Assembly: GCF_023016805.1 (NCBI RefSeq) | Contig: NZ_JALKCH010000003.1 | Span: 359,379 to 423,378 of the forward strand | Length of the DNA stretch: 64,000 nt | Source: Ancylobacter crimeensis | GTDB lineage: Bacteria; Pseudomonadota; Alphaproteobacteria; Rhizobiales; Xanthobacteraceae | Direction: 5' to 3' | Notes under the pieces: model-generated | The model's database searches: none | The model's input: the letters and a program-made list of their open reading frames with translations, nothing else | Told to the model about the DNA's origin: nothing | Translations under genes and position numbers: made by a program | Shown here: in pieces, positions 32,289 to 40,942 of the stretch | Position numbering within the stretch: position 1 is the stretch's first letter | Layout of the letters: every line of letters starts with the position of its first letter

Positions 32289-32362
32289 TGGAGCGGGCGA
32301 AGGGAATCGAACCCTCGTATGCAGCTTGGGAAGCTGCCGTTCTACCATTGAACTACGCCCGC
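32289..32362 (-). tRNA. tRNA-Gly (anticodon CCC)
   Basis: The minus strand folds as a complete 74-nt tRNA: acceptor GCGGGCG/CGCCCGC, discriminator T and encoded CCA. The D arm contains AGTTCAATGGTAGA, the anticodon stem-loop is GCAGC-TTCCCAA-GCTGC (anticodon CCC), and the T arm is GAGGG-TTCGATT-CCCTT with the usual TTCGA. It reads GGG glycine codons. Confidence 0.95.
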
Positions 32363-32486
32363 TCAGAGAAGCCGCACCTTATGTGGCCGGCGTTCCCGCT
32401 TCAAGCCCCTTCCTATCGCTGCGAACAGGGGATTTTGGGGTGGCAGGAAGGCAGCGAGCTTCGACGTTCCGTCGCTCGCGAACGCC

Positions 32487-33575
32487 TCAGGCGAAGCTCC
32501 TGACCCGCTCGGAACTGACACGCTCAAGCTCCGGCTCGGCCCGCAGACGGCTGGTCCGGCGCTCGCGCTGCATGTCGGCCTCGAGCATGATGGCACAGAG
32601 TTCCTGCATCGACGTCGTGTGACGCCAGCCGAGCACGCGCTCGGCCTTCGAGGCGTCGCCGAGCAGCATGTCGACCTCGGCGGGCCGGATGAAGGCCGGG
32701 TCGATGCGCACGAGGACCCGGCCGGTCTTGCGGCAGAGGCCGCGCTCGTCGAGGCCGCTGCCCACCCATTCCAGAGGCAGACCGGCCAGGTCGAAGGCGA
32801 GGCTGGCGAATTCCCGCACGCTGGCGGTCTTCGAGGTCGCGATGACGAAGGTGTCGGGCTCGTCCGCCTGCAGGATCGACCAGATGCCGCGCACATAATC
32901 GGCAGCGTAGCCCCAGTCGCGGCGGGCATCGAGATTGCCCAGCGCGAGCGTTGCAGGCGCACCCTGCGCGATGGCGGCGACCGTTTTCGTGATCTTGCGC
33001 GTCACGAACTCCTCGCCGCGCAAGGGCGATTCATGATTGAAGAGAATGCCGATGCCACCGAAGATTCCATAGGATTCCCGATAGTTGATCGTCATCCAAT
33101 GCGCGAACAGCTTGGAGACACCATAAGGACTCCGCGGGTAGAAGGATGTGGTCTCGTCCTGCGGGGTCGCCTGAACCTTCCCGAACATCTCAGCGGAGGA
33201 AGCCTGGTAAAAGCGGATCTTCGGATTGATGGTGCGGATCGCCTCCAGCATATGGAGCGGCCCGATGCCGGTGATCTCCGCGGTCTGCGTCGGCTGGTCG
33301 AAGGAGGAGCCGACGAAGGTTTGCGCGGCCAGATTATACACTTCGTCCGGCTCGCAACGCGCCAGCAATCGCATTGCACCGCCGGAGTCGATCAGGTCGT
33401 GATTGAGAAGGTGTAGCCTCTCATGATCCAGAAGACCGAGATATTCCAGTCGCCAGAAGCTGAGAATGCTCGAACGACGGTAAGTTCCGTAGACACGATA
33501 TCCTTTCTCGATGAGCAATTTGGCGAGATAAGGACCATCCTGCCCGGTGATTCCGGTAATGAGAGCCGTTTTCAC
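32487..33575 (-). CDS. gmd: GDP-mannose 4,6-dehydratase
   Basis: A 362-residue extended SDR that converts GDP-mannose to GDP-4-keto-6-deoxymannose, the precursor of fucose, rhamnose or perosamine in surface polysaccharides. The NADP-binding [18 protein letters not shown] is at the N-terminus. The active site shows SSAEMFGKV and the YxxxK in [30 protein letters not shown] and [16 protein letters not shown] are Gmd signatures. No following epimerase/reductase (fcl or rmd) is adjacent. Codon use is less GC-rich than in the flanks. It is next to a group 1 glycosyltransferase on the same strand. Confidence 0.95.
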   Translation of the reverse strand: MKTALITGITGQDGPYLAKLLIEKGYRVYGTYRRSSILSFWRLEYLGLLDHERLHLLNHDLIDSGGAMRLLARCEPDEVYNLAAQTFVGSSFDQPTQTAEITGIGPLHMLEAIRTINPKIRFYQASSAEMFGKVQATPQDETTSFYPRSPYGVSKLFAHWMTINYRESYGIFGGIGILFNHESPLRGEEFVTRKITKTVAAIAQGAPATLALGNLDARRDWGYAADYVRGIWSILQADEPDTFVIATSKTASVREFASLAFDLAGLPLEWVGSGLDERGLCRKTGRVLVRIDPAFIRPAEVDMLLGDASKAERVLGWRHTTSMQELCAIMLEADMQRERRTSRLRAEPELERVSSERVRSFA

Positions 33576-33643
33576 GATATGAATTCCATGTTCGAACTGA
33601 AACCGCTACACGAAATCGTCGATCTTGCTCTACCCGCCGGACA

Positions 33644-34900
33644 TCACGACTGAAGATCATAGACATTGCCGCCGGCCGATCGAACGCTCGCTCGACCGGC
33701 GGCCCTGTGGTCGCGGGCCGGCTCGATCTTTTCCGCGATCGGCATCGGCTGGCCCAATCCATGCGGGCGCGACCTGCCGGGTGCGAGTTTCAGACAATGG
33801 GCCGCCCACGCGTCCTCCACGAAAGTGCGGAACTGATCGCGGAACATCGCGGTGGAGAAGCTGCGGGCATGCTCGCGCAATTCCTCCTCGTCGAAATGGC
33901 CGGGCGGCAATTCTTCGAAGCGCGCCACCGCATCGCAGATCGCCTCGGGGGTCTGCTCGTGAAAATAGACGCCGGTGACACCGTCGATCACCGTTTCGCT
34001 GGCACCGCCCCTGGCGAAGGCGATGACCGGCGTGCCGCAGGCCTGCGCCTCCAGCGGCGCGATGCCGAAATCCTCTTCCGCCGCGAACAGAAAGGCGCGG
34101 GCGCGCTGCAGATGATCCAGCAGAACGGGAAATTCCTGGAAGCCGAGGACCGAGATGTTCGGCGTCGCCAGCGCCTTGATGCGCTTGAACTGGGGACCGT
34201 CGCCGATGACCACGAGCTTGCGGTGCGGCATACGGGCGAAGGCTTCGACGATGAGGTGGATCTTCTTGTAGGGGACCATGCGCGAGGACGTGACATAAAA
34301 ATCATCCCGCTCATTTCCGGGAACGAAGCTATCTACGTCGACATTCGGATAGATCACCGTCGAGTCGCGCCGATAGGACTTCAGTATTCGACGTGAAATA
34401 TAGCGCGAACAGGCGATGAAATGATCGACCCCGGCGGCGGTACGGGTGTCCCATATGCGCATGAAATGCAGCATAAGCCGGGCAAAAGCGCCACGAAATC
34501 CGACGATCCCCGATTCGGAAAGATACTGGTTCTGCAGATCCCACGCATAACGCATCGGGCTGTAGCAGTAGCAGATATGAAGCTGATCGGGGCCAACGAT
34601 GATGCCCTTCGCCACCGAATGGCTATTCGAGACGATGACGTCATAACCAGACAGATCATGCTGCTCGACAGCCAGCGGCATGAGAGGGAAATAATAACGG
34701 TAGTTTTTCTTTGCGAAAGGCAGTTTCTGGATGAAGCTTGTCTTTGCATGCCGGCCGCCTATGTGGGCGCGGTCTTCATCTGAAAGGAAGTCGACCTGGG
34801 AGAAGATATCGGCCTGAGGAAACTCTTCCAGCATCGCTGCAAGCACTTTTTCAGATCCGGCATAGGTCGTAAACCACTCATGCACAATCGCGATCTTCAT
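33644..34900 (-). CDS. Glycosyltransferase family 4 (group 1)
   Basis: A 418-residue GT-B-fold glycosyltransferase, cytoplasmic or peripheral to the membrane, that probably adds a sugar to a polysaccharide repeat unit. It starts MKIAIVHEWFTTYAGSEKVL; the sugar-nucleotide-binding C-terminal domain shows SSRMVPYKKIHLIVEAF, LVVIGDGPQFKRI and EEDFGIAPLEAQACGTPVIAF, with the E-x7-E motif. The first ATG giving this N-terminus was chosen. The last about 40 residues are Pro/Arg-rich and not conserved. AT-richer codons and the neighbouring gmd suggest acquisition as part of a polysaccharide patch; a GDP-deoxyhexose donor is plausible. Confidence 0.9.
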   Translation of the reverse strand: MKIAIVHEWFTTYAGSEKVLAAMLEEFPQADIFSQVDFLSDEDRAHIGGRHAKTSFIQKLPFAKKNYRYYFPLMPLAVEQHDLSGYDVIVSNSHSVAKGIIVGPDQLHICYCYSPMRYAWDLQNQYLSESGIVGFRGAFARLMLHFMRIWDTRTAAGVDHFIACSRYISRRILKSYRRDSTVIYPNVDVDSFVPGNERDDFYVTSSRMVPYKKIHLIVEAFARMPHRKLVVIGDGPQFKRIKALATPNISVLGFQEFPVLLDHLQRARAFLFAAEEDFGIAPLEAQACGTPVIAFARGGASETVIDGVTGVYFHEQTPEAICDAVARFEELPPGHFDEEELREHARSFSTAMFRDQFRTFVEDAWAAHCLKLAPGRSRPHGLGQPMPIAEKIEPARDHRAAGRASVRSAGGNVYDLQS

Positions 34901-35542
34901 GAAACGACCCCTTAATCGCGCAGCAGGCAAGGATATTCGGAGGACATTTGTCGACGCCAACGCATGGCGGCGGCGGGCGCATGAAATAATGCGCGATCAG
35001 GCTTCCCCCGCGAAAACGGGATCTTCCAGAGCAATGGAACACCGCGACGAATATCTTAGAGAGAGGTAGTATATTAAGCTTCGCCGCCTCTGCATGAGAC
35101 TACGTCGCCATGATACAATTTTTACTGTTAATTTGGAAATATCTTATCGCAACTCGAATATTTCGTGAAAAACACACTAGCCAGGCGGATGCCAGACCAC
35201 CGTATGTGCTTTCGCGGCATCCGAAGGAGATTCTTGACAAGACGAAAGGATCAGCGGCGCGCGTTGACACGTCGGTCGATGGCACGTCGACGATTGGTAC
35301 AATGACAGGCCGTAACCGCTACCGAGGCCCGCGAGCACCTTGAAAGACCGAGAGAGCGGACCGGCGCCGGCCGGACGCACGGCGCACCCGCGGAATATGG
35401 CGCCGCCAAAAAAAGGCGGCGCTGATAAAAAGGCGGCGCCGGAGCGGCGCCCTTATCCGGTGCAGACATGACTGCTAGTTCGCGGTCCGGCGGCCGGCGG
35501 TCTGGCGCCCTTCCACAAAAGGAGGACGGGCGCCGTCCTTCG
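34901..35542. other. AT-rich intergenic region with tandem hairpins
   Basis: About 640 bases with no recognisable gene. The stretch about 35060-35300 is markedly AT-richer than the rest of the window (for example around ACAATTTTTACTGTTAATTT) and must hold the promoter of the glycosyltransferase-gmd pair. Two hairpins stand near 35401-35452 and a third (GGCGCCC/GGGCGCC) at 35504-35534; they close the dat operon coming from the right. The small open frames here look random. Confidence 0.6.
35428..35452 (-). terminator. Intrinsic terminator of the lysR-glt-dat operon
   Basis: On the minus strand two GGCGCC arms separated by five bases are followed by GCC and TTTTT, about 90 bases after the dat stop. 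A second hairpin with arms GCGCCGCC/GGCGGCGC around seven Ts (35401-35423) follows directly. Confidence 0.75.
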
Positions 35543-36415
35543 TCAGCGAGCCGTCAGCGCCTCGATGTAGAGCTCGCGGAGCTGGAGGGCGAGGCGGCCG
35601 GGGCGGCCATCGCCGATCGGCGTGCCGTCGATGGAGACAACCGGCATCACGATGGTGGAGGCGCTGGTGAAGAAGGCTTCCTTCGCCGCCTTCGCTTCCT
35701 CCACGGTGAAGGTGCGCTCCACGAAGGTGAGGCCGTTCCCGGCCACCAGCCGCAGCACCGCGCCGCGGGTGATGCCGGGAAGCACCGCATGGGAGAGCGG
35801 GCGGGTGATGAGCTCGCCGGCCTCGGTCACGATGAAGGCCGTGGAGGAAGCGCCTTCGGTCACGACGCCGTCCTGCACCATCCATGCCTCGTTGGCGCCC
35901 GCGTTCACGGCGGCCTGCTTGGCCAGGACCTGTGCGAGAAGGGCGACCGACTTGATGTCGCGCCGCGCCCAACGCAGATCCGGCACGGTGATCACGCTCG
36001 CGCCCTTGGCGAGGCCGGCATTGGCCCGCACCGGCTTCGCCTGGGTGAACATCACAACCGTCGGGGCGAGATTCGCCGGATAGGCGAAGTCGCGCTCCTG
36101 CACGCCGCGGGTGACCTCGATATAGATGAGCCCTTCGGTGAGGTTGTTGCGCGCCACCAGCTCGTTCTGGATCGCGGTCCATTCCGCGACGGTGTGCGGG
36201 TTGGGAATGCCGATCTCGCCGAGCGAGCGGTCCAGCCGGCGCAGATGCGCCTCATTGTCGGCGAAGCGGCCGTCGAGCACCGCGGTCACCTCGTAGATCC
36301 CGTCGCCGAACAGGAAGCCGCGATCCATGACCGGGATGCGCGCCTCCTCGATCGGGAGAAACGTGCCGTTCAGATAGACGATGCGGGGCGAGGTGGTGGC
36401 GGTCATGACATGCAC
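35543..36415 (-). CDS. dat: D-amino acid aminotransferase (class IV)
   Basis: A 290-residue PLP fold-type IV transaminase of the D-alanine transaminase group, which interconverts D-Glu/2-oxoglutarate and D-Ala/pyruvate. It shows VYLNGTFLPIEEARIPVMDRGFLFGDGIYEV, the Schiff-base Lys in RRDIKSVALLAQVLAK, and EGASSTAFIV with the PLP phosphate-binding region GITRGAVLRL. Branched-chain transaminase and aminodeoxychorismate lyase belong to the same fold, but the IKSVALL context favours D-amino acid specificity. It is the last gene after gltIJKL, supporting a role on imported glutamate-type amino acids. An alternative ATG lies three codons in (36406). Confidence 0.88.
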   Translation of the reverse strand: MHVMTATTSPRIVYLNGTFLPIEEARIPVMDRGFLFGDGIYEVTAVLDGRFADNEAHLRRLDRSLGEIGIPNPHTVAEWTAIQNELVARNNLTEGLIYIEVTRGVQERDFAYPANLAPTVVMFTQAKPVRANAGLAKGASVITVPDLRWARRDIKSVALLAQVLAKQAAVNAGANEAWMVQDGVVTEGASSTAFIVTEAGELITRPLSHAVLPGITRGAVLRLVAGNGLTFVERTFTVEEAKAAKEAFFTSASTIVMPVVSIDGTPIGDGRPGRLALQLRELYIEALTAR

Positions 36416-36441
36416 TCACAGACGGTTTGAAGGAGCGGTCC

Positions 36442-37179
36442 TCAATGGGCCAGGATCTTGGAGAGGAAGGTCTGGGCACGGGCGGAATGGGGCGAGCCGA
36501 AGAAGGCCTCGGTCGGCCGGTCCTCGATGATCTCGCCGCCATCCATGAAAACCACGCGATCGGCGACCTTGCGGGCGAAGCCCATTTCGTGGGTCACCAC
36601 CATCATCGTCATGCCCTCGCCGGCGAGTTCCACCATGACGTCCAGCACCTCGTTGATCATTTCGGGATCGAGCGCGGAGGTCGGCTCGTCGAACAGCATG
36701 GCGATGGGGTCCATCGCCAGCGCCCGCGCGATGGCGACGCGCTGCTGCTGGCCGCCGGAAAGCTGGCCGGGAAACTTGTGGGCGTGCGCGGTCAGGCCGA
36801 CGCGCTCCAGCAGCATCATCGCCTTGGCCATCGCCTCCTCATGGCCGCGCCGCAGGACCTTCTCTTGCGCGAGGCAGAGATTCTGGGTGATCGAGAGGTG
36901 CGGGAACAGCTCGAAATGCTGGAACACCATGCCGATGCGGGACCGCAGCTTCGGCAGGTTGGTCTTCGGGTCGGGCAGTTTCGCGCCGTCAATCACGATC
37001 GAGCCCGCCTGAAACGGCTCCAACGCATTGATGCACTTGATGAGCGTCGACTTGCCGGAGCCCGACGGGCCGCAGACCACCAGCACTTCGCCCTTCGCAA
37101 CGCTCAGGGTGCAGTCCTTCAGCACCTGAAACTGGGGCGTGTACCATTTGGACACCCCTTCCAGACGGATCATGGCCAT
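36442..37179 (-). CDS. gltL: Amino acid ABC transporter ATP-binding protein (GltL-like)
   Basis: A 245-residue ABC ATPase energising polar amino acid import. It has Walker [17 protein letters not shown]-loop [12 protein letters not shown], signature [15 protein letters not shown], Walker [16 protein letters not shown] and the switch His in [24 protein letters not shown]. The sequence is closest in feel to GlnQ/GltL/AapP proteins. It lies 20 bases after gltK and 26 bases before dat. The ATG with the extra MA residues was chosen; the ATG two codons later is also possible. Confidence 0.95.
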   Translation of the reverse strand: MAMIRLEGVSKWYTPQFQVLKDCTLSVAKGEVLVVCGPSGSGKSTLIKCINALEPFQAGSIVIDGAKLPDPKTNLPKLRSRIGMVFQHFELFPHLSITQNLCLAQEKVLRRGHEEAMAKAMMLLERVGLTAHAHKFPGQLSGGQQQRVAIARALAMDPIAMLFDEPTSALDPEMINEVLDVMVELAGEGMTMMVVTHEMGFARKVADRVVFMDGGEIIEDRPTEAFFGSPHSARAQTFLSKILAH

Positions 37180-37199
37180 GGGAACGTTCCTTCCGACGA

Positions 37200-37892
37200 T
37201 CAGCGGATGATGGCCATGCGGGCCTGAAGGCGGCGCACCACCAGCGATGCGCCGAAGGAAATCACGAAATAGATCAGCGCGGCGAAGACATACATCTCGA
37301 CGAGCCGCCCATCGCGGTTCGCCACCGTGGCCGCGGCGCCGAGCAGGTCGGTCAGCGAGATGACGTAGACCAGCGAAGTGTCCTGAAACAGCACGATGGT
37401 CTGCGTCAGCATCACCGGAAGCATGTTGCGCACCGCCTGCGGCAGGATCACGTATTGCATGAGCTGGCGATAGGTGAGGCCGAGCGCCGAACCTGCCGCC
37501 GCCTGGCCGCGCGCCACCGACTGGATGCCGGCGCGCATGATCTCGGAGAAATACGCCGCCTCGAACAGCGAGAAGGTGATGAGCGCCGAGGCGAACGCGC
37601 CCACCTGCACCGGCCGCTCCGTGCGCAGCACGAACTGGCCGATATAGGGCACGAGGAAATAGAACCAGAAGATGACCAGCACCAGCGGCAGCGAGCGCAT
37701 CAGGTTGACATAGAGCGTCGCCGGCACCGACAGCGCCTTCATGCCGGACAACCGCATCAGCGCCAGGATGGTGCCGAGCGTGAGGCCGAAGACGGTCGCG
37801 AGCGCCGTGAGCGTCAAGGTGAAGCGCAGCCCCTCGCCGAGCACATAGGGCAGCGAGCGGGTGATGACATCGAAATCGAGGGAGCCCAGCAT
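37200..37892 (-). CDS. gltK: Amino acid ABC transporter permease (GltK-like)
   Basis: A 230-residue inner-membrane permease of the His/Glu/Gln family. The N-terminus carries [29 protein letters not shown], and the EAA-type loop [43 protein letters not shown] contacts the ATPase. About five helices are visible. It starts three bases after the gltJ stop, so the two permeases are almost certainly translated together and form the heterodimeric channel. Confidence 0.95.
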   Translation of the reverse strand: MLGSLDFDVITRSLPYVLGEGLRFTLTLTALATVFGLTLGTILALMRLSGMKALSVPATLYVNLMRSLPLVLVIFWFYFLVPYIGQFVLRTERPVQVGAFASALITFSLFEAAYFSEIMRAGIQSVARGQAAAGSALGLTYRQLMQYVILPQAVRNMLPVMLTQTIVLFQDTSLVYVISLTDLLGAAATVANRDGRLVEMYVFAALIYFVISFGASLVVRRLQARMAIIR

Positions 37893-37895
37893 CGC

Positions 37896-38627
37896 TCAGT
37901 GCCCCGTCGTGTAGCCGGGTACGGCGGCCATCTTCTCGACCCAGCGCATCGCCAGCGTGACCACCGCATTGACGATCAGATAGAGGATCGTGGCGGCGGT
38001 GAAGGCCTCGAACACCTGGAAGCTGAACTCCTGCATCGCGCGGGTCTGCGCCGTCAGTTCCATCAGGCCGATGGTGAGCGCGACCGAGGAGTTCTTCACC
38101 GTGTTCAGCATCTCGGAGGTGAGCGGCGGCAGGATGATGCGGAACGCCGTCGGCAGCAGGATGTAGCGATAGGTCTGCGCGGTGGTGAGGCCCAGCGCGG
38201 TGCCCGCCATCCACTGCCCGCGCGGCAGCGCCTGAAGTCCGGCCTTCACCTGCTCCGCCACGCGTGCGGACATGAAGAGCCCGATGCCGATGCTGCCGGT
38301 CCAGAACGCGGCATTGGGCATGGTCTTGAGCCAGCGGCCCATCTCGGCCGGCAGCACCTCCGGCAGCACGAAATACCAGAGGAAGAGCTGGACGAGGATC
38401 GGGATGTTGCGGAACAGCTCGACATAGGCATTGCACGCCATCACCACCCAGCCGGACCGCAGCGTGCGCAGCACGCCGACGACCGAGCCGACGCTGAAGG
38501 CGATGATCCACGCCAGCGCCGAGGTCGCCAGCGTCCACCACAGCCCCGCCAGCAACATGTCGAAATAGGTGCCGGTGCCTTCCGGCGACATCTCCCAGAA
38601 GATGCCCCAGTTCCAGTGATAGTTCAT
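37896..38627 (-). CDS. gltJ: Amino acid ABC transporter permease (GltJ-like)
   Basis: A 243-residue permease beginning [33 protein letters not shown], the GltJ-type N-terminus with NWGIF. It has the EAA-type loop [42 protein letters not shown]. It pairs with GltK. The 146-base gap to gltI upstream contains a strong minus-strand-specific hairpin, which may set the binding protein to permease ratio. Confidence 0.95.
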   Translation of the reverse strand: MNYHWNWGIFWEMSPEGTGTYFDMLLAGLWWTLATSALAWIIAFSVGSVVGVLRTLRSGWVVMACNAYVELFRNIPILVQLFLWYFVLPEVLPAEMGRWLKTMPNAAFWTGSIGIGLFMSARVAEQVKAGLQALPRGQWMAGTALGLTTAQTYRYILLPTAFRIILPPLTSEMLNTVKNSSVALTIGLMELTAQTRAMQEFSFQVFEAFTAATILYLIVNAVVTLAMRWVEKMAAVPGYTTGH

Positions 38628-38724
38628 GAGGGCTCCTGCGAGACGGCGCGTGGAAGCGCGAGGCGGTGCGGCGGGATCGTCCCCCGGGTCCTATCCGACC
38701 CCCGATCGGCCGCACACGCAAGTC

Positions 38725-38756
38725 GTCCCGACCGGCCCCTGCGGGCCGACCGGGAC
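38725..38756 (-). promoter_or_regulatory. Intercistronic hairpin between gltI and gltJ
   Basis: Two 14-base arms with a four-base loop. In minus-strand RNA every position pairs (12 Watson-Crick pairs plus two G-U wobbles in the middle), while plus-strand RNA would have two A-C mismatches. The structure is therefore tuned to the glt transcript. No T-run follows, so it is more likely an mRNA-stabilising or partial-attenuation hairpin than a full terminator. Confidence 0.7.
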
Positions 38757-38773
38757 AACAGGCATGGTGCGGA

Positions 38774-39676
38774 TCAATAGGCCGCCGGGTCCGGCGAATC
38801 CGTCGGGTTGGCGAAGGCCTTCTTGAGCGCCGCGCTCATCGGCACGTTGAGGTTCAGGTTCTTCGGCGGGATCGGCGAGAGGAACCACTTGTTGTAGAGA
38901 TCCGTCATCTTCGGGCTCTTGTAGAGATCGGCGGTCGCCTGATCGACCACCGCCTTGAAGGCCGGGTCGTCCTTCGGAATCATGATCCCGTAAGGCTCGG
39001 GCTTGGAAAAAGCTTCCGTCGAGAGCTGGTAGGCGGCCGGATCCTTCGAGGAGGCGGCAAGGCTCGCCAGCAGCACGTCGTCCATCACGAAGGCGTCGGC
39101 ACGATCGGTCTCGACCATCAGGAAGGCGGCGGCGTGGTCCTTGGCGGAGAGCACGTTGATGCCGAGATTGCGCGCGGCATTCGCCTCCACCAACTGCTTC
39201 ATGTTGGTGGTGCCGGCCGTGGAGACCACGGTCTTGCCCTTGAGATCGTCGATCTTGGTCAGGTTGTTGGCCTTCTTGGAAACGAAGGCCGAGGCGGTGA
39301 GATAGTGGGTGTTGGTGAAGCTCACCTGCTTCTGGCGCTCGGCATTGTTGGTGGTCGAACCGCATTCGAGATCGATCGTGCCGTTGGCGATCAGCGGAAT
39401 GCGGGTCGAGGAGGTGACCGCGGTGTATTTCACGTCGAGCTTTTCGAGGCCGAGCTTGGCCTTCACGGCGTCGGCGACGGCGGCGCAGATGTCCATGGCG
39501 AAGCCGATCGGCTTGCCGGCATCGTCGAGATAGGAGAACGGCACCGAACTCTCGCGATTGCCGATGGAGATCGTGCCGCTCTCCTTAATCTTCTTCAGCG
39601 TCCCGGTGAGTTCCTCGGCGGAGGCGAGGCCGGGCAGGAGGAGAGCGGTCACCGCGATGAGACACAGCCGTTTCAT
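38774..39676 (-). CDS. gltI: Glutamate/aspartate ABC transporter substrate-binding protein (GltI-like)
   Basis: A 300-residue periplasmic binding protein. The signal peptide [22 protein letters not shown] is clear. [37 protein letters not shown] and the stretch [19 protein letters not shown] are characteristic of GltI (acidic amino acid binding) rather than general amino acid binding proteins. Ligand is therefore probably L-Glu/L-Asp, possibly their D forms given the adjacent dat and DgcN-type genes. It starts 34 bases after the lysR gene on the same strand. Confidence 0.93.
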   Translation of the reverse strand: MKRLCLIAVTALLLPGLASAEELTGTLKKIKESGTISIGNRESSVPFSYLDDAGKPIGFAMDICAAVADAVKAKLGLEKLDVKYTAVTSSTRIPLIANGTIDLECGSTTNNAERQKQVSFTNTHYLTASAFVSKKANNLTKIDDLKGKTVVSTAGTTNMKQLVEANAARNLGINVLSAKDHAAAFLMVETDRADAFVMDDVLLASLAASSKDPAAYQLSTEAFSKPEPYGIMIPKDDPAFKAVVDQATADLYKSPKMTDLYNKWFLSPIPPKNLNLNVPMSAALKKAFANPTDSPDPAAY

Positions 39677-39710
39677 GTCGTTTCCCTTTGGTTGGCGTTT
39701 CTGGCAGGCG

Positions 39711-40682
39711 TCAGGGGTGGGTTTCGTTCGCCGGATCGAGCCTCGGGCTGTGGGGGCTCGGCCGGCGTCGTGCAGGCGGCGTCTGCCGCGTCCGCCGGAT
39801 CAGCTGCCAGAGGCGCGATACGGCCGGATTGGTGTTGGCGCGCTCGCGCATCGCCAGGATGCTCATCGGCATCGACCATTGCGCCCCGCCGATCGCGACG
39901 AGGGTGCCGCGCGGACCGGCGGCGACGGTGCTCTCGGGCAGCCACGCGATGCCGTGCCCTTCGATCGCCATGTCACGCAGCACGTCCGACATGTCGTTCT
40001 CGATGACGTGGCGGCGATGGGTGATGCCCCCGGCATTCTCGATGATGAGATCGACCAGCCGGGCGAAATAGACCCCGCTTGAATACATCAGCAGCGGCAG
40101 CGGGCGGTGCGCCTCGCCGGGAAAGCGGTAACCCTCGCGTTCCAGCAGCGCCGGGCTGATGAAGGGGCGCAGGAAATCCGTCTCCATTTCGATGCTCTCG
40201 ACCCCGTCACGCTCGGGATAGAAGGGCTGCTGCGCGGCGCTGAAGCCGATCATCATGTCGATCGCGCCAGAGGTGAGCCCGACGGCGATCTCATGCGCAT
40301 TGCCGACCACAAGCGTCGCCGTGAAGTCGTTCTGCCGGGTCCATTGCGTCCACCATGCCGGGAAGCGCGCGGTGGCAAGCACATAGGGCATGGCGAGACG
40401 GAAATGCTGGGCGCCGCCGGCATCGGGGAAACCCTTCAGCTCCGAGCGCATCTCCAGCATCTGGGAGAGGATGTTGCTGGCGGTCACGCGGAACTGCTCG
40501 CCCTTCGGCGTCAGCGCGGTGGGGAACACCGAGCGGTCGATCAGCGGCACGCCGATCCATCCCTCCAGTTGCTGGATGCGACGGCTGAAAGCCGCCTGCG
40601 AAGTGTTACGCATGGCGGCTGCGCGCGTGAAGTTGCCGGTTTCCGCGACGGCGAGGAAATCCTGCAACCAGCGAATCTCCAT
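39711..40682 (-). CDS. LysR family transcriptional regulator of the glt-dat / dgcN divergon
   Basis: A 323-residue LysR regulator. The N-terminal winged helix-turn-helix is LQDFLAVAETGNFTRAAAMRNTSQAAFSRRIQQLEGWIG, and an effector-binding domain follows (from about residue 90). The chosen ATG starts MEIRWLQDFL as usual; the longer frame runs through a direct repeat. It heads the leftward glt-dat transcription unit and faces the DUF1611 gene across a 260-base region with a perfect dyad. This layout is typical for a LysR protein controlling both sides. The C-terminal about 30 residues are Pro/Arg-rich. Confidence 0.92.
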   Translation of the reverse strand: MEIRWLQDFLAVAETGNFTRAAAMRNTSQAAFSRRIQQLEGWIGVPLIDRSVFPTALTPKGEQFRVTASNILSQMLEMRSELKGFPDAGGAQHFRLAMPYVLATARFPAWWTQWTRQNDFTATLVVGNAHEIAVGLTSGAIDMMIGFSAAQQPFYPERDGVESIEMETDFLRPFISPALLEREGYRFPGEAHRPLPLLMYSSGVYFARLVDLIIENAGGITHRRHVIENDMSDVLRDMAIEGHGIAWLPESTVAAGPRGTLVAIGGAQWSMPMSILAMRERANTNPAVSRLWQLIRRTRQTPPARRRPSPHSPRLDPANETHP

Positions 40683-40692
40683 GCAGCACGTC

Positions 40693-40733
40693 CCTCGGTG
40701 GAAACACCCATTTGCCTCGGTGGAAACACCCAT
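40693..40733. repeat. Direct repeat, 19 bp with 22-bp period, at the lysR start
   Basis: CCTCGGTGGAAACACCCAT occurs at 40693-40711 and again, unchanged, at 40715-40733. It begins 11 bases upstream of the lysR ATG. The period of 22 bp is two helical turns, so a protein could bind both copies on one face. Confidence 0.85.
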
Positions 40734-40791
40734 CGGCTGGATGCGGCGATCGGTTGTTGCGCATCCTAGGTTGTCGGCATTCAGCTTGTCA

Positions 40792-40885
40792 TTGCATTTT
40801 TTGCATAACGAACCGGATCACGGCACCTGAACATCGGAACGGAAGGCGCCTTGCACGAGAACATCCAATGCAAATCTTGCATTGG
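40792..40885. promoter_or_regulatory. Operator region of the divergon: 21-bp dyad plus TTGCAT half-sites
   Basis: A perfect inverted repeat (arms CCAATGCAA and TTGCATTGG, three-base spacer) lies at 40865-40885, 57 bases before the DUF1611 ATG. The same half-site TTGCAT appears twice more at 40792-40797 and 40801-40806. Position and symmetry suit a LysR-type recognition plus activation site; the binding protein is inferred to be the adjacent LysR. Confidence 0.65.
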
Positions 40886-40942
40886 CCCGCCGGCCGGGTT
40901 TCGGCCGATGCTTCGGTATCCCCTTCCAAGGCGGAGCGAGAC

